DNA from: Pedobacter sp. AJM
GTDB taxonomy: Bacteria > Bacteroidota > Bacteroidia > Sphingobacteriales > Sphingobacteriaceae
Reading direction: 5' to 3'
NCBI RefSeq assembly: GCF_002197755.1
Contig: NZ_NHOT01000005.1
Span: forward strand, 186,001-250,000
DNA length: 64,000 bases
This document shows, in pieces, positions 42,943 to 51,210 of this stretch (positions are counted from its first letter, which is position 1; every line of letters begins with the position of its first letter). A program made the position numbers and the translations under genes. Below the pieces are notes generated by a model, which had not been told where the DNA came from, did not search any database, and saw nothing but the letters and a program-made list of their open reading frames with translations.

Positions 42943-44265
42943 TTATTTTTTTATCTGTAAAACAGCCCTTAAGTGGCTGAAGGTTTCAAAGCTGAATTTG
43001 CCATGATATTTGCCGAAGCCAGATGCACCTACGCCACCAAATGGAAGAAAGTGCGAACCTACATGAATGAGTGTACTGTTGATTTCTGCATCTCCGCTGG
43101 AGGTACGGTTCAGGACATCGTCTGCAAAGGCCTGATCTTCTGAAAAAACATATAGGGCAAGTGGCTTGGGCCTGCCATTAATTTGATTTAATGCCTCATC
43201 AATGTTGGAATAGCTGAGAAAAGGCAGAATCGGACCAAATATTTCCTGTTGCATCACCGCATCTTCCCAATTGACATCATCCATCAGGGTGGCTTCAAAA
43301 TATCGGCTTTCCAGCGCATAATCACCACCATAAACCAATTTTTCGGGAGCGGCGGCGATATAACCGGCCAGATTTTCCACCTGTTTCCGGGAAACAATTT
43401 TTCCGATTTTTCCTAAGCTTTGGTCCTGATAAGTTTCTTTCAGATAAGATTTGATTTTGGAGATCAATGCTCCTTTCACCTCTTCATGTACATAAACATA
43501 ATCTGGCGCAACGCAGGTTTGTCCGCAATTGGCCCACTTTCCTGTGGAAATCCGTTTAGCGGCCAGATCAAGGTCTGCATCCCGGTGAACAATGCAAGGC
43601 GATTTCCCGCCCAGTTCAAGGGTTAACGGAATCAGTTGTTTTGCCGCTGCAGCCATAATGATTTTACCCACATTTGCACTTCCGGTAAAGAAAATGTAAT
43701 CAAAAGGGAAAGTTAAAAGCAGTGTATTTTCTTCGATTCCACCCTGTACCACCGCTACATATTCCGGCTGAAAAGCTTCTGCAATCATCGTGGCTATGAC
43801 TTTTGATACGGTCGGTGTATTTTCTGAGGGCTTAAGGATAACCGTATTACCGGTCATCAATGCACCAATTAGTGGACTAAACGTTAATTGCACCGGATAA
43901 TTGAAGGGGCCAATAATATACGTTACGCCAAATGGCTGGCGGGTAAGTTTACTGACTACATTTTCACCGCCGGGACGGGGCTTTGAAGGTACTTCAACCG
44001 GCTGTGCCCATTCTTCAATATTTGCAATACAATAATCCAGTTCATCCAATACCAGCTGCACCTCTGCATATTCTGCTTCCTTCCTGTTTTTGCCCAGGTC
44101 TTCCATCAAGGCATCACAAATGGCATCGGTATGTTTTACAAAAACTGCCCTGAACTGTTTAAGCTGTTCTATCCTGAAGCTTACAGATTGTGTTTTGCGG
44201 GTGGCAAAAAAACTCTTCTGGTTTTGAAATATGCTGTTAATCTGTTGCTGATCTGTTAATGTCAT
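42943..44265 (-). CDS. Aldehyde dehydrogenase, class-3-like
   Basis: A 440-aa NAD(P)-dependent aldehyde dehydrogenase without the N-terminal extension of class 1, as in class 3 / fatty-aldehyde type enzymes. The Rossmann and active-site blocks are clear: FFTGSANVGKIIM, LELGGKSPCIVHRDAD with the general base glutamate, and WANCGQTCVAPDYV with the catalytic cysteine. It oxidises medium- or long-chain aldehydes, for example products of lipid peroxidation. Its position between ohrR and ohr fits detoxification of lipid peroxides and their aldehydes. Confidence 0.9.
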   Translation of the reverse strand: MTLTDQQQINSIFQNQKSFFATRKTQSVSFRIEQLKQFRAVFVKHTDAICDALMEDLGKNRKEAEYAEVQLVLDELDYCIANIEEWAQPVEVPSKPRPGGENVVSKLTRQPFGVTYIIGPFNYPVQLTFSPLIGALMTGNTVILKPSENTPTVSKVIATMIAEAFQPEYVAVVQGGIEENTLLLTFPFDYIFFTGSANVGKIIMAAAAKQLIPLTLELGGKSPCIVHRDADLDLAAKRISTGKWANCGQTCVAPDYVYVHEEVKGALISKIKSYLKETYQDQSLGKIGKIVSRKQVENLAGYIAAAPEKLVYGGDYALESRYFEATLMDDVNWEDAVMQQEIFGPILPFLSYSNIDEALNQINGRPKPLALYVFSEDQAFADDVLNRTSSGDAEINSTLIHVGSHFLPFGGVGASGFGKYHGKFSFETFSHLRAVLQIKK

Positions 44266-44322
44266 TTCTATTATTTAATGATTATGAAGGTAAATAAATG
44301 CTTTGCCTGCTATCCCATGGGC

Positions 44323-44742
44323 CTATCTTTTCATCGCTTTATTTACGATTTTCTTTAACTGAATAAGCTCATCTATTGAAAGGCCTAATGTCTCCACCAA
44401 TTTACCCGGAATGCAGCTGGCCTTTTCTTTCATTTTTTCGCCTGCATCCGTCAGTGAGATGATCACCATGCGCTCATCAGTCTGGCTTCTTTTTCTCATC
44501 AGCATTCCTTTTAGCTCCATTCTTTTAAGTAATGGGGTAAGCGTACCGCTGTCCAGATAAAGTTTTTCACCTAGCTGATTAACTGTTTGCTGTTTTTCCA
44601 CCCATAAGATTAACATCACCAGGTATTGTGGATAGGTTAAATCCATTTCCTCCAGAAAAGGCCTGTAGAGATTTGTCAGTTCCCTGGAAAAGGCATATAG
44701 CGGAAAGCAAATTTGATTTTCTAATTTTAAGAGGTCTTTCAT
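44323..44742 (-). CDS. ohrR: OhrR, MarR-family organic-peroxide sensor
   Basis: A 139-aa winged-helix repressor. The peroxide-sensing cysteine is C12 in LENQICFPLYAFSRE, which is equal to C15 of Bacillus OhrR. The DNA-binding part LYLDSGTLTPLLKRMELKG is highly typical. It represses the Ohr gene until the cysteine is oxidised. It heads the group ohrR-aldehyde dehydrogenase-ohr-nitroreductase. A palindrome that fits an OhrR site lies 32 bp before its start. Confidence 0.93.
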   Translation of the reverse strand: MKDLLKLENQICFPLYAFSRELTNLYRPFLEEMDLTYPQYLVMLILWVEKQQTVNQLGEKLYLDSGTLTPLLKRMELKGMLMRKRSQTDERMVIISLTDAGEKMKEKASCIPGKLVETLGLSIDELIQLKKIVNKAMKR

Positions 44743-44773
44743 TATTGATCGTTACGATGCAAATATATATTGC

Positions 44774-44790
44774 ACACAATACAATTGTGT
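44774..44790. promoter_or_regulatory. Candidate OhrR operator
   Basis: ACACAAT-ACA-ATTGTGT is a perfect 7-bp inverted repeat with a 3-bp centre. It is AT-rich and of the shape bound by OhrR-type MarR proteins (TACAATT-AATTGTA). It lies just upstream of ohrR. Confidence 0.6.
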
Positions 44791-44939
44791 ATTATTTATG
44801 TAAATTTGATTTTAATGTTTTACATCGGGGCTTGCTTTGACCTCGCTGTTGGCATATGAATCGATTCCGGTAAAAGGTCTATCCTATTCTATCTTAATCG
44901 TTACATGGCGATTTTGTATTTAAATATCAGTATATTGTG

Positions 44940-45050
44940 TCAGGCAGTTCAGCCTGAAAGATAAATGATGACAATCTTTCCCTTTCGGATGAAAGTAATA
45001 ATGAGTAAAAAAAAATCCTTTCTGAATAATTCACCAGAAAGGATTTTTTT
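44940..45050 (+). ncRNA. Candidate small RNA with strong terminator
   Basis: No gene ends here on either strand, yet a perfect 16-bp stem with A/T-runs (45009-45024 with 45035-45050) stands alone and looks like an intrinsic terminator. Two further hairpins lie right before it on the plus strand: GAAAGAT/ATCTTTC (44956-44980) and CTTTC/GAAAG (44982-44995). The three form a compact structured unit of about 110 nt. No clear promoter was found; the 5' end is approximate, and the strand is uncertain as the terminator stem is symmetrical. Confidence 0.4.
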
Positions 45051-45133
45051 GAGATGAGGTTCGTCGTGATCATAGCAGATGCCTGTAGGACTTATTGACA
45101 ACTTTCAGAAGCTGAAAATTTTACAGTTACTTT

Positions 45134-45168
45134 CTGAAAAAATTGCAGCAAAAATGAAATTTTTTCAG
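45134..45168. other. Hairpin upstream of hsp20
   Basis: CTGAAAAAATT and AATTTTTTCAG form a perfect 11-bp stem around a 13-nt loop. It lies upstream of the sigma-54-like site, so it may be a binding site or a terminator for a transcript from the left. Confidence 0.5.
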
Positions 45169-45200
45169 TCATTCGGGCTTTAATTACTCAAAAAGTCCAT

Positions 45201-45216
45201 TGGCACAGCACTTGAT
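45201..45216 (+). promoter_or_regulatory. Possible sigma-54-type promoter of hsp20
   Basis: TGGCAC-N5-TTGAT differs from the sigma-54 -24/-12 consensus (TGGCAC-N5-TTGCW) at one base of the -12 element. It lies 85 bp before the hsp20 ATG. No enhancer-binding protein gene is in the window. Confidence 0.4.
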
Positions 45217-45300
45217 TAACCCCTGATGTGCTTGCAGGTATAGCAGCACTACCATTAATTGATTTATAGTCCATTTAAACATTAAAAGGAGGAAAAAACG

Positions 45301-45741
45301 ATGACATTGGTTAAATTTAATCCAGAGAAAAAGAACAATGTATTAATGCCAGGCTTTAATGACATGTTCGAATCAGTTTTGGAAGACACATTTTTTTCAG
45401 GACGCCGCACCAACAACCTGCCATCTGTAAATATTGCAGATGCTCCTGATGCCTACCAGATTGAACTGGCCGCACCAGGACTTAAAAAGGAAGATTTTAA
45501 GGTAAGCGTGGAAAGAGACATGTTAACCATTTCTACTGAAAAAAGTGCAGAAACTGAACATCAAGAAAAATCCTACACCAGAAAGGAATTCAATTATTCA
45601 GCATTCACCAGGGCATTTACCTTGCCTGATAGTGCCGATATTGAAAGGATTCAGGCCAATTATGCGGACGGGATTCTGAAACTCACCCTTCCGAAAAAAG
45701 AAGAAGCTAAAGCCGTTTCAAGGCAAATAGAAATTCAGTAA
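45301..45741 (+). CDS. Hsp20 / alpha-crystallin small heat-shock protein
   Basis: A 146-aa chaperone that holds unfolding proteins. The alpha-crystallin domain covers about residues 40-135 (LPSVNIADAPDAYQIELAAP, FKVSVERDMLTISTEK, ADGILKLTLPKKE), followed by a short tail with a basic end. The N-terminal region is short. A strong ribosome site (AGGAGG) lies 7 bp before the ATG, which suggests high output. It is single, with a sharp terminator after it. Confidence 0.95.
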   Translation: MTLVKFNPEKKNNVLMPGFNDMFESVLEDTFFSGRRTNNLPSVNIADAPDAYQIELAAPGLKKEDFKVSVERDMLTISTEKSAETEHQEKSYTRKEFNYSAFTRAFTLPDSADIERIQANYADGILKLTLPKKEEAKAVSRQIEIQ

Positions 45742-45747
45742 TTAGAG

Positions 45748-45769
45748 ATGCCGCGAAAGCGGCATTTTT
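45748..45769 (+). terminator. Rho-independent terminator of hsp20
   Basis: ATGCCGC-GAAA-GCGGCAT with a GNRA-type loop, followed by TTTTG, 6 bp after the stop of hsp20. Confidence 0.85.
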
Positions 45770-45796
45770 GTTATTACAGATTACTGAACAGCCAGA

Positions 45797-46735
45797 TTAG
45801 CTGATTTTGTTAATGAACTGCCTGGTATAGTCTTTAAAACGGGTGTATTTTACTAAATAATTGAAACTGAAGATGGCTACAACGGCACAAATCATTCCCC
45901 CAAAAACATCCAATACATAATGATGGCTGTTGTAAACTGCTGCAAACCAGATGCCCACAACCAAAATGAAAAAGAAAATATTGATGGCGCCCATCTTGTT
46001 TTTCAGGGCATAATAAAGTACTATCAAAGGATAAGACGAATGTAGGGAGGGCATGGCCGCAAAAACATTTGAACCTTTGCTGTATATCCCCTGAAACAGG
46101 TGGATATTAAAAAAATGATCAAAACGGGAAAGACCGGCAGTGTTTCCGGCAGTATGGTAAATAAACTGAAAGCCATGTTCCTGTACATACCATGGCGGTG
46201 CAGCCGGGAAAGCGTAATAAACCACGAAACCCAATAGATTTACCCATAAAAAGGTAAGGGAGAAATACACAAACTGCTTCCGGTTTTTAAAAAACAAATA
46301 GGTGGCAAAGGCCAGCGGGACCGGAACCCACATCAGATAAAAAAGGCCGGTAAGCACATCCAGAAAGGAACTGGTATTTAGTTTCCAGTACTCATTCGGC
46401 GTGAGCTCTTGTCGATGAAAATGAATGCCGAAAAGTTTTTTTTCCAGGTGGTATAAATCTGCGATATGAACCGTATTGAAAATATAATTCGGAAAGGCTT
46501 TCATATAATCGAAAATAATCCAATAGACCACGAAGATGGAAAAGCCGAGAATAAACTTCCTTGTTCCTGCCGAGATGTAAAACAGTGAATTAAAAATCAA
46601 TATCAGGATGAGCTGATCTGCTTTAAAACCCACCAGCACAACCGATAGTAACAGGTAAGCCAGAGAAATCAGCGTGGTGGTATAAATTGTTTTAACCGTG
46701 AAAAACGAATTTGTACGGGCGATATCATCCTGCAT
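45797..46735 (-). CDS. AUR1-like PAP2 enzyme, probable inositol phosphorylceramide synthase
   Basis: A 312-aa inner-membrane PAP2-fold enzyme with about six helices. The PAP2 motifs are AMPSLHSSYP (H in the second motif) and YNSHHYVLDVFGG (H and D in the third). The first motif region has FPAAPPWYVQEHGF, which resembles the AUR1 / inositolphosphotransferase subgroup more than classic lipid phosphatases. Bacteroides uses a member of this group to put phosphoinositol on ceramide. Here it is the last gene of an operon that also has ceramide and inositol-phosphate genes, so the same reaction is likely. A plain lipid phosphatase is the alternative. Confidence 0.8.
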   Translation of the reverse strand: MQDDIARTNSFFTVKTIYTTTLISLAYLLLSVVLVGFKADQLILILIFNSLFYISAGTRKFILGFSIFVVYWIIFDYMKAFPNYIFNTVHIADLYHLEKKLFGIHFHRQELTPNEYWKLNTSSFLDVLTGLFYLMWVPVPLAFATYLFFKNRKQFVYFSLTFLWVNLLGFVVYYAFPAAPPWYVQEHGFQFIYHTAGNTAGLSRFDHFFNIHLFQGIYSKGSNVFAAMPSLHSSYPLIVLYYALKNKMGAINIFFFILVVGIWFAAVYNSHHYVLDVFGGMICAVVAIFSFNYLVKYTRFKDYTRQFINKIS

Positions 46736-46736
46736 C

Positions 46737-47360
46737 TTATTTTTTGTCGAAATTAGATTGGAAAATATTATCCCAGAATGTCCAGCTTACACCATAACCT
46801 TTGGTTGCATCTGAATAATGGTGAAGCATGTGATGCTGTTTAAGCCTTTTCCAAAAGCCACTTTTAAAGTTGGCGTGGTGTAAAGCATAATGCACCATGT
46901 CATAGAACAGGTAACCCAATATGAAACCCGAAAAAAACGGATACACCCTGGTATCCGGTAATACCCAATCGAAAAGAAAATAGAATCCAAGTGCCATGGG
47001 TATACTTGCCGAAGGTGGCATCACCAGCCTGTTGGCATCGTTGGGGTAATCATGGTGCACACCATGGAAAATAAAGTGAATTTTTTTACCCCATTCGGCT
47101 TCAGGTTCAAAGTGAAATACGAAACGGTGCAAAACATATTCAGTAATGGTCCAGATGGCCAAACCAGCTAAAAACCAGCCGGCGAAAATGATTACCGGCA
47201 TATTTACTTCCCGGAAGGATTTGTAAAACAGGTAAGCAATTACCGGAACATATACAATTAGCGGCACATAATACTTTACCTTCGAAAGGCTTTCCATAAA
47301 ATCGCTTTTAAACATCCGGATGGATGCCGGCGAATTTGAAACAAAATTCTTTTTCATCAT
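46737..47360 (-). CDS. Fatty-acid hydroxylase / sterol desaturase-family enzyme
   Basis: A 207-aa membrane di-iron enzyme. The histidine boxes are all present: HRFVFH (78-83), HFIFHGVHH (95-103), HYALHH (157-162) and HHMLHH (176-181). The layout, with HGVHHDYPNDANRLVMPP, follows Scs7/FA2H enzymes that 2-hydroxylate the acyl chain of sphingolipids. Helices lie around residues 32-48 and 55-75. It is one base from both neighbours in the lipid operon. It probably adds a hydroxyl to the N-acyl chain or long-chain base; the position cannot be told from sequence. Confidence 0.85.
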   Translation of the reverse strand: MMKKNFVSNSPASIRMFKSDFMESLSKVKYYVPLIVYVPVIAYLFYKSFREVNMPVIIFAGWFLAGLAIWTITEYVLHRFVFHFEPEAEWGKKIHFIFHGVHHDYPNDANRLVMPPSASIPMALGFYFLFDWVLPDTRVYPFFSGFILGYLFYDMVHYALHHANFKSGFWKRLKQHHMLHHYSDATKGYGVSWTFWDNIFQSNFDKK

Positions 47361-47361
47361 G

Positions 47362-48651
47362 CTAAATTTTAATTCGCTCTGTTAATGCTTTTGAAGGGTC
47401 ATTTGCATCCAAACCTTTAATTTCCACATATTTTACATTAGGCAACCAGAAAGATCCGCCTTCTATTCTGAGGAAAATTCTTTCGATTTGAACTTTCTTA
47501 TTATTTACGGTTACAAAAACATGGTATTTTTTATCGGCGGCTGATTTATTCAGGTACATCGGCAGGTTTTTATGTGAGACAAAGCGAAGTTCAAACTGCC
47601 CTTTTCCGAGGCTCTTGGTCTGTATGCCGTATGCAAATTTCCGCTGGATATATCCCAGTTCCTTTTTTTCACCCTGGTCTCCATAGCGCATCCAGAACAC
47701 ATTTACCGGATTTTGATCCACCACTTCTCCGTTTTTATCTACATTTAACTGGCAGATAATGGTGTTGGTATTGGGATCGCGTTGCAGGTAAAACAACTGA
47801 TTGCTGATATTCTTCGGTACAGGAAAGTTAAGAGGCGAAGGGTTTTGTGCTGTTGCAGGTAAAACACCCGCACCAATTAGAACCAGTGAAAAGGTAAGGC
47901 CAATAATCATTGCAGCTTTGTGGCTGCTTTTCTTTTCAGCCAGTTCCTGTGCTTCCAATCCTTTTTTGGCCTCCTGCAACCGCTTAATCGCCGTGATATT
48001 AGTCAGAAGGGCCATCATGGTAATGGGAATGGTGAAAACGGACATGGTTTCGAAAACATGAAAAGATATGCCCGGAACATAGATCTTATAAGCTCCACCA
48101 ATAAAATGGCCGGTGATACCGCAGGCGATGGCAAAAACACCAATGGTAACCACCCGCTCCGGCCGCTGCATTAAACCACCTTGGCATGCTATCCCTAATC
48201 CTTCTGCCCTGGCCCTGGTATAACTCACCATCATAGAGCCAATTAAGGCAATAAAGGCAAAAAGAGAGCTCAAAAAATAGTGATGTGATACCAGGTAATA
48301 ACAGATGCCGAGAAACATAATCATTTCACTGTAACGGTCCAATACTGAATCATATAATGCACCGAATTTTGAACTCATGTTTCCCAGTCGGGCTACCTGG
48401 CCATCAAGCATATCAAACAAGCCCGCAAAAAGCACCAGGGCGCCGCCCCAGCCCACATACGACATGTCGCCGCGATTGGATTTTTCGGCACCCATCACGA
48501 AAATAACCGCAACCCCGATATTTAAAATTAAACCGATAGTGGTTACCGCATTGGGCGTTAATCCTATTTTAATTAATCCCCTCACAAAAGGATTAATGAC
48601 TTTATAAATGCCCAGTTGTAAACTGTCTCTTAAGTTTGCTTTCATAATCAA
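47362..48651 (-). CDS. CDP-alcohol phosphatidyltransferase fused to a DUF4833-like domain (probable PIP synthase)
   Basis: A 429-aa two-part protein. Residues 10-230 are a membrane CDP-alcohol phosphatidyltransferase. The motif D-G-x2-A-R-x8-G-x3-D-x3-D is complete (D83, G84, A87, R88, G97, D101, D105), with D80 before. In Bacteroides a related enzyme joins inositol-phosphate to CDP-diacylglycerol. Residues 246-268 form a hydrophobic helix that ends like a signal peptide (VLPATA). Residues 275-420 resemble DUF4833 (NPVNVFWMRYGDQGEKKELG, QRKFAYGIQ). The second domain would lie outside the membrane. The junction looks like a former separate exported protein fused to the enzyme. Neighbouring inositol-phosphate synthase and PgpA genes support the role. 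Confidence 0.85.
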   Translation of the reverse strand: MIMKANLRDSLQLGIYKVINPFVRGLIKIGLTPNAVTTIGLILNIGVAVIFVMGAEKSNRGDMSYVGWGGALVLFAGLFDMLDGQVARLGNMSSKFGALYDSVLDRYSEMIMFLGICYYLVSHHYFLSSLFAFIALIGSMMVSYTRARAEGLGIACQGGLMQRPERVVTIGVFAIACGITGHFIGGAYKIYVPGISFHVFETMSVFTIPITMMALLTNITAIKRLQEAKKGLEAQELAEKKSSHKAAMIIGLTFSLVLIGAGVLPATAQNPSPLNFPVPKNISNQLFYLQRDPNTNTIICQLNVDKNGEVVDQNPVNVFWMRYGDQGEKKELGYIQRKFAYGIQTKSLGKGQFELRFVSHKNLPMYLNKSAADKKYHVFVTVNNKKVQIERIFLRIEGGSFWLPNVKYVEIKGLDANDPSKALTERIKI

Positions 48652-48654
48652 TTT

Positions 48655-51210
48655 TTAGAAATCGAATTTTACCCTTGCCCTGATGCCCCATTCTGATACC
48701 TCCGGATGATTAAGGTAATTGAATCGCTTAACCAGATCAACCCGAAGTAATTTAAAGATATTCCCTACCCCTACGCTGCCTTCCATATAAGGATCATGGC
48801 CAAGGGCATAGGTACGTTTAGAGCCATCTTCATAATCGGGCAAACGATATAATCCCGGAGTTAAAGCCGGATTATTTTCATCACGTAAACCACCATACAA
48901 AGCTTTAAATGAAAACACCTCCCTTAATTTTAATTTTTTAAGTAAAGGGATCTTATTAAAGAAAAAGCCATTGAAATTGTGATCGATATTTATGCTCACG
49001 TAATGATCGCTGACAAACTCCAGGAAGTTCATCAGGTTATATGAATTGAGCTGGTAAGCATAGGTTTGATTGGCCCGGTGAATATCCAATAGTGGAAAAG
49101 GAACTTTTCCGGCAATGTAGCCGCCTTCAAAAGTAACATCACTATAGCCCAGCTGAGAAAGGTAAAATCTTTTATCAATACTGCCCATCATATTATGGTA
49201 ATTATATTCGCCGCCCAGCACACCTTTTAAACCTGCAGTATACCTTAAATTGAAAACCGGATAACGGTCTGCGATGGGGATTCGGTAGATCTTTCCCTGG
49301 TAAAATTTCTCATTGGGTGCATAACGCAGTTGTACCGATACTTCACTGGTGGTTAAGCGATTAACGAGTTGGTTTGCGTCATTTTGATAAAACAATCCGC
49401 CTGCAGGTGTCTGACTCCATTTCTTCAGGCCTAAAGTGTAAGAAAAATGATTTTCAAACTCTTTCACATAATCTACCCGATAAAAATCGTTGTAGAGCAA
49501 CATGTCATTTACACCGCGTTTAAAGGATAGCAAAAAGTTATCTTCCTGTACAAACTGAAGTTCCTGGCCGGGAATTTTGGTGTCTCTCTGAAAACTGGCC
49601 CTGATGTAATGTTGTGGAAACTCATAAATGGATTTATTATTGATGGAATAGGTACCGGAAAGAAAGAATTTCCATTTTTCATCCCTAAACCCATAAGCCG
49701 CATAATTTTCGAAATAGTATCGTTTACTTAATTCAGGAGTGGTTCTTCCGCCTAAACGCAAGCGAAGCCCTTCAACATTATTAAAACTGTAAAAGGTATT
49801 TACCGGTCCGATTTCATAAGGCCCCAGGTTCTGGTATCCTGCAAAAAGCAGCGTGACAATTTTCATGGTACGCTTAAACGATGGCAGGTTTTGAAGCGTG
49901 TCAATATTCTTATAAATTTTTAACTGGCTGGCAGATATGGTATCCAGCCTGTTTTGCTGCCAGTATAAATCATTCTTTTTCGCCGCATCAGCCAGAACGA
50001 CTTTATTTTTTCCCTGAAAGATCGTATCTGGTAAGGTGGTGTCAAACTGATAATTTTTATAGGTAACCGTGCGCTCACCGGTAAAACCTATGCCCTTGCC
50101 TTTTCCCAGTCCAAAATCAGACAGCAAATTACTTTTAGAGAGGTTATATTTTCCTAAGGCATTTGGTTCGAAGTTTAAGTCGATTTTCATTGCCCTGACA
50201 AAATTCAGGTTGATGTTTTTATTTACCCCTAACGTTGCACCTGTAACGGCATAATGACCATCATTGGTTACATAAAGCTTGCCCTCAAACAGCATGTCAC
50301 CTGTATTTCTTGGTGTAAAGGATAGCTCAATCATTTGCGGCTTCTGGTTCTTTAATGTATCGGTAATAAAGAACTTGTAAAAATTGGGGGAACCATTTGC
50401 AATCGGACTCAAAAAATCGTTGCTCATCACAGAGATATTATTCTGATAGATATCAATGTCCTGATACATCCGGTCAAAGTAGGTTTTCATCCCTTTATTG
50501 TCAATATAGCGGTTATCAAACTCCACCTGTTTCTGTGCTTTCACCACTGTTTTTGATTTCTGCGGATCTTTACTCAGGTATTGGTCAGATAAGCTTTCCT
50601 GGATGTAGATCGGTAACAGGTTTTTACCGCCTATCAAAGTGGAATCCTGTTCCTGAAATAAGAACTGGTAATTGCGGAACATTTTCTTGTTCTTAAACTT
50701 CTCTGAAACATTACTGACCGAGAACAGCATTTTCTCATATTGCTGGTAAGCTACAGTTTGATAACTTTTAATTCTGTTTTCATCCTTATGTGCAATCACC
50801 TGGCGGATCAATTCAACCGCTGGATTATCTTTATTACGATACCTTACTTTTTTTCCGCCCACAACCATTACCTCATCCAGCGAATTGGCACTGGGTGATA
50901 AAACTACATTAATGGTCTGGTTGAGGGAAGGTGTTATATTTTTAGTTAATATACTGTAACCTACATAATTGAAACTCAAGGCTGATTGTGGCAGATTGGA
51001 ACTGATGGTGAAATTTCCATTGAGATCGGTTTGTGTGCCGATTTTGGTATCTTTAAAAAAAACTGATACATAAGGTAAAGTTTCTTTGGTACCGGCATCA
51101 CGAACAGTGCCCGAAACCGTAGTAGATTGCGCAAGAACATTTCCTATACCCAATATATTTAATATTGAAAATAAGCAGATAAAGAATGGAATACTAAACT
51201 GACGTTTCAT
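48655..51210 (-). CDS. DUF5686 outer-membrane protein with carboxypeptidase-like regulatory domain
   Basis: An 851-aa exported protein. The signal peptide ends near VLAQ (residue 28). Residues 30-115 are a CarboxypepD_reg-like beta-sandwich (TVSGTVRDAGTKETLPYVSV). The rest is a DUF5686-type part, with NPAVELIRQVIAHKDENR, then a middle domain and a long series of barrel-like strands, and it ends in an aromatic residue (RARVKFDF). There is no TonB plug. It is thus a large outer-membrane barrel of unknown role. It lies inside the lipid operon, overlapping GtrA by 4 bp, which makes a role in surface delivery of the lipid a fair guess. Confidence 0.8.
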   Translation of the reverse strand: MKRQFSIPFFICLFSILNILGIGNVLAQSTTVSGTVRDAGTKETLPYVSVFFKDTKIGTQTDLNGNFTISSNLPQSALSFNYVGYSILTKNITPSLNQTINVVLSPSANSLDEVMVVGGKKVRYRNKDNPAVELIRQVIAHKDENRIKSYQTVAYQQYEKMLFSVSNVSEKFKNKKMFRNYQFLFQEQDSTLIGGKNLLPIYIQESLSDQYLSKDPQKSKTVVKAQKQVEFDNRYIDNKGMKTYFDRMYQDIDIYQNNISVMSNDFLSPIANGSPNFYKFFITDTLKNQKPQMIELSFTPRNTGDMLFEGKLYVTNDGHYAVTGATLGVNKNINLNFVRAMKIDLNFEPNALGKYNLSKSNLLSDFGLGKGKGIGFTGERTVTYKNYQFDTTLPDTIFQGKNKVVLADAAKKNDLYWQQNRLDTISASQLKIYKNIDTLQNLPSFKRTMKIVTLLFAGYQNLGPYEIGPVNTFYSFNNVEGLRLRLGGRTTPELSKRYYFENYAAYGFRDEKWKFFLSGTYSINNKSIYEFPQHYIRASFQRDTKIPGQELQFVQEDNFLLSFKRGVNDMLLYNDFYRVDYVKEFENHFSYTLGLKKWSQTPAGGLFYQNDANQLVNRLTTSEVSVQLRYAPNEKFYQGKIYRIPIADRYPVFNLRYTAGLKGVLGGEYNYHNMMGSIDKRFYLSQLGYSDVTFEGGYIAGKVPFPLLDIHRANQTYAYQLNSYNLMNFLEFVSDHYVSINIDHNFNGFFFNKIPLLKKLKLREVFSFKALYGGLRDENNPALTPGLYRLPDYEDGSKRTYALGHDPYMEGSVGVGNIFKLLRVDLVKRFNYLNHPEVSEWGIRARVKFDF

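Larger units (their letters stand above)
44791..45300. other. 510-bp intergenic region before hsp20
   Basis: The first 150 bp hold nothing I can name. 44940-45050 is a small-RNA candidate. 45103-45168 holds further hairpins, including TTTCAG-AAG-CTGAAA (45103-45117) and an 11-bp stem at 45134-45168. 45201-45216 resembles a sigma-54 promoter. Confidence 0.6.
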
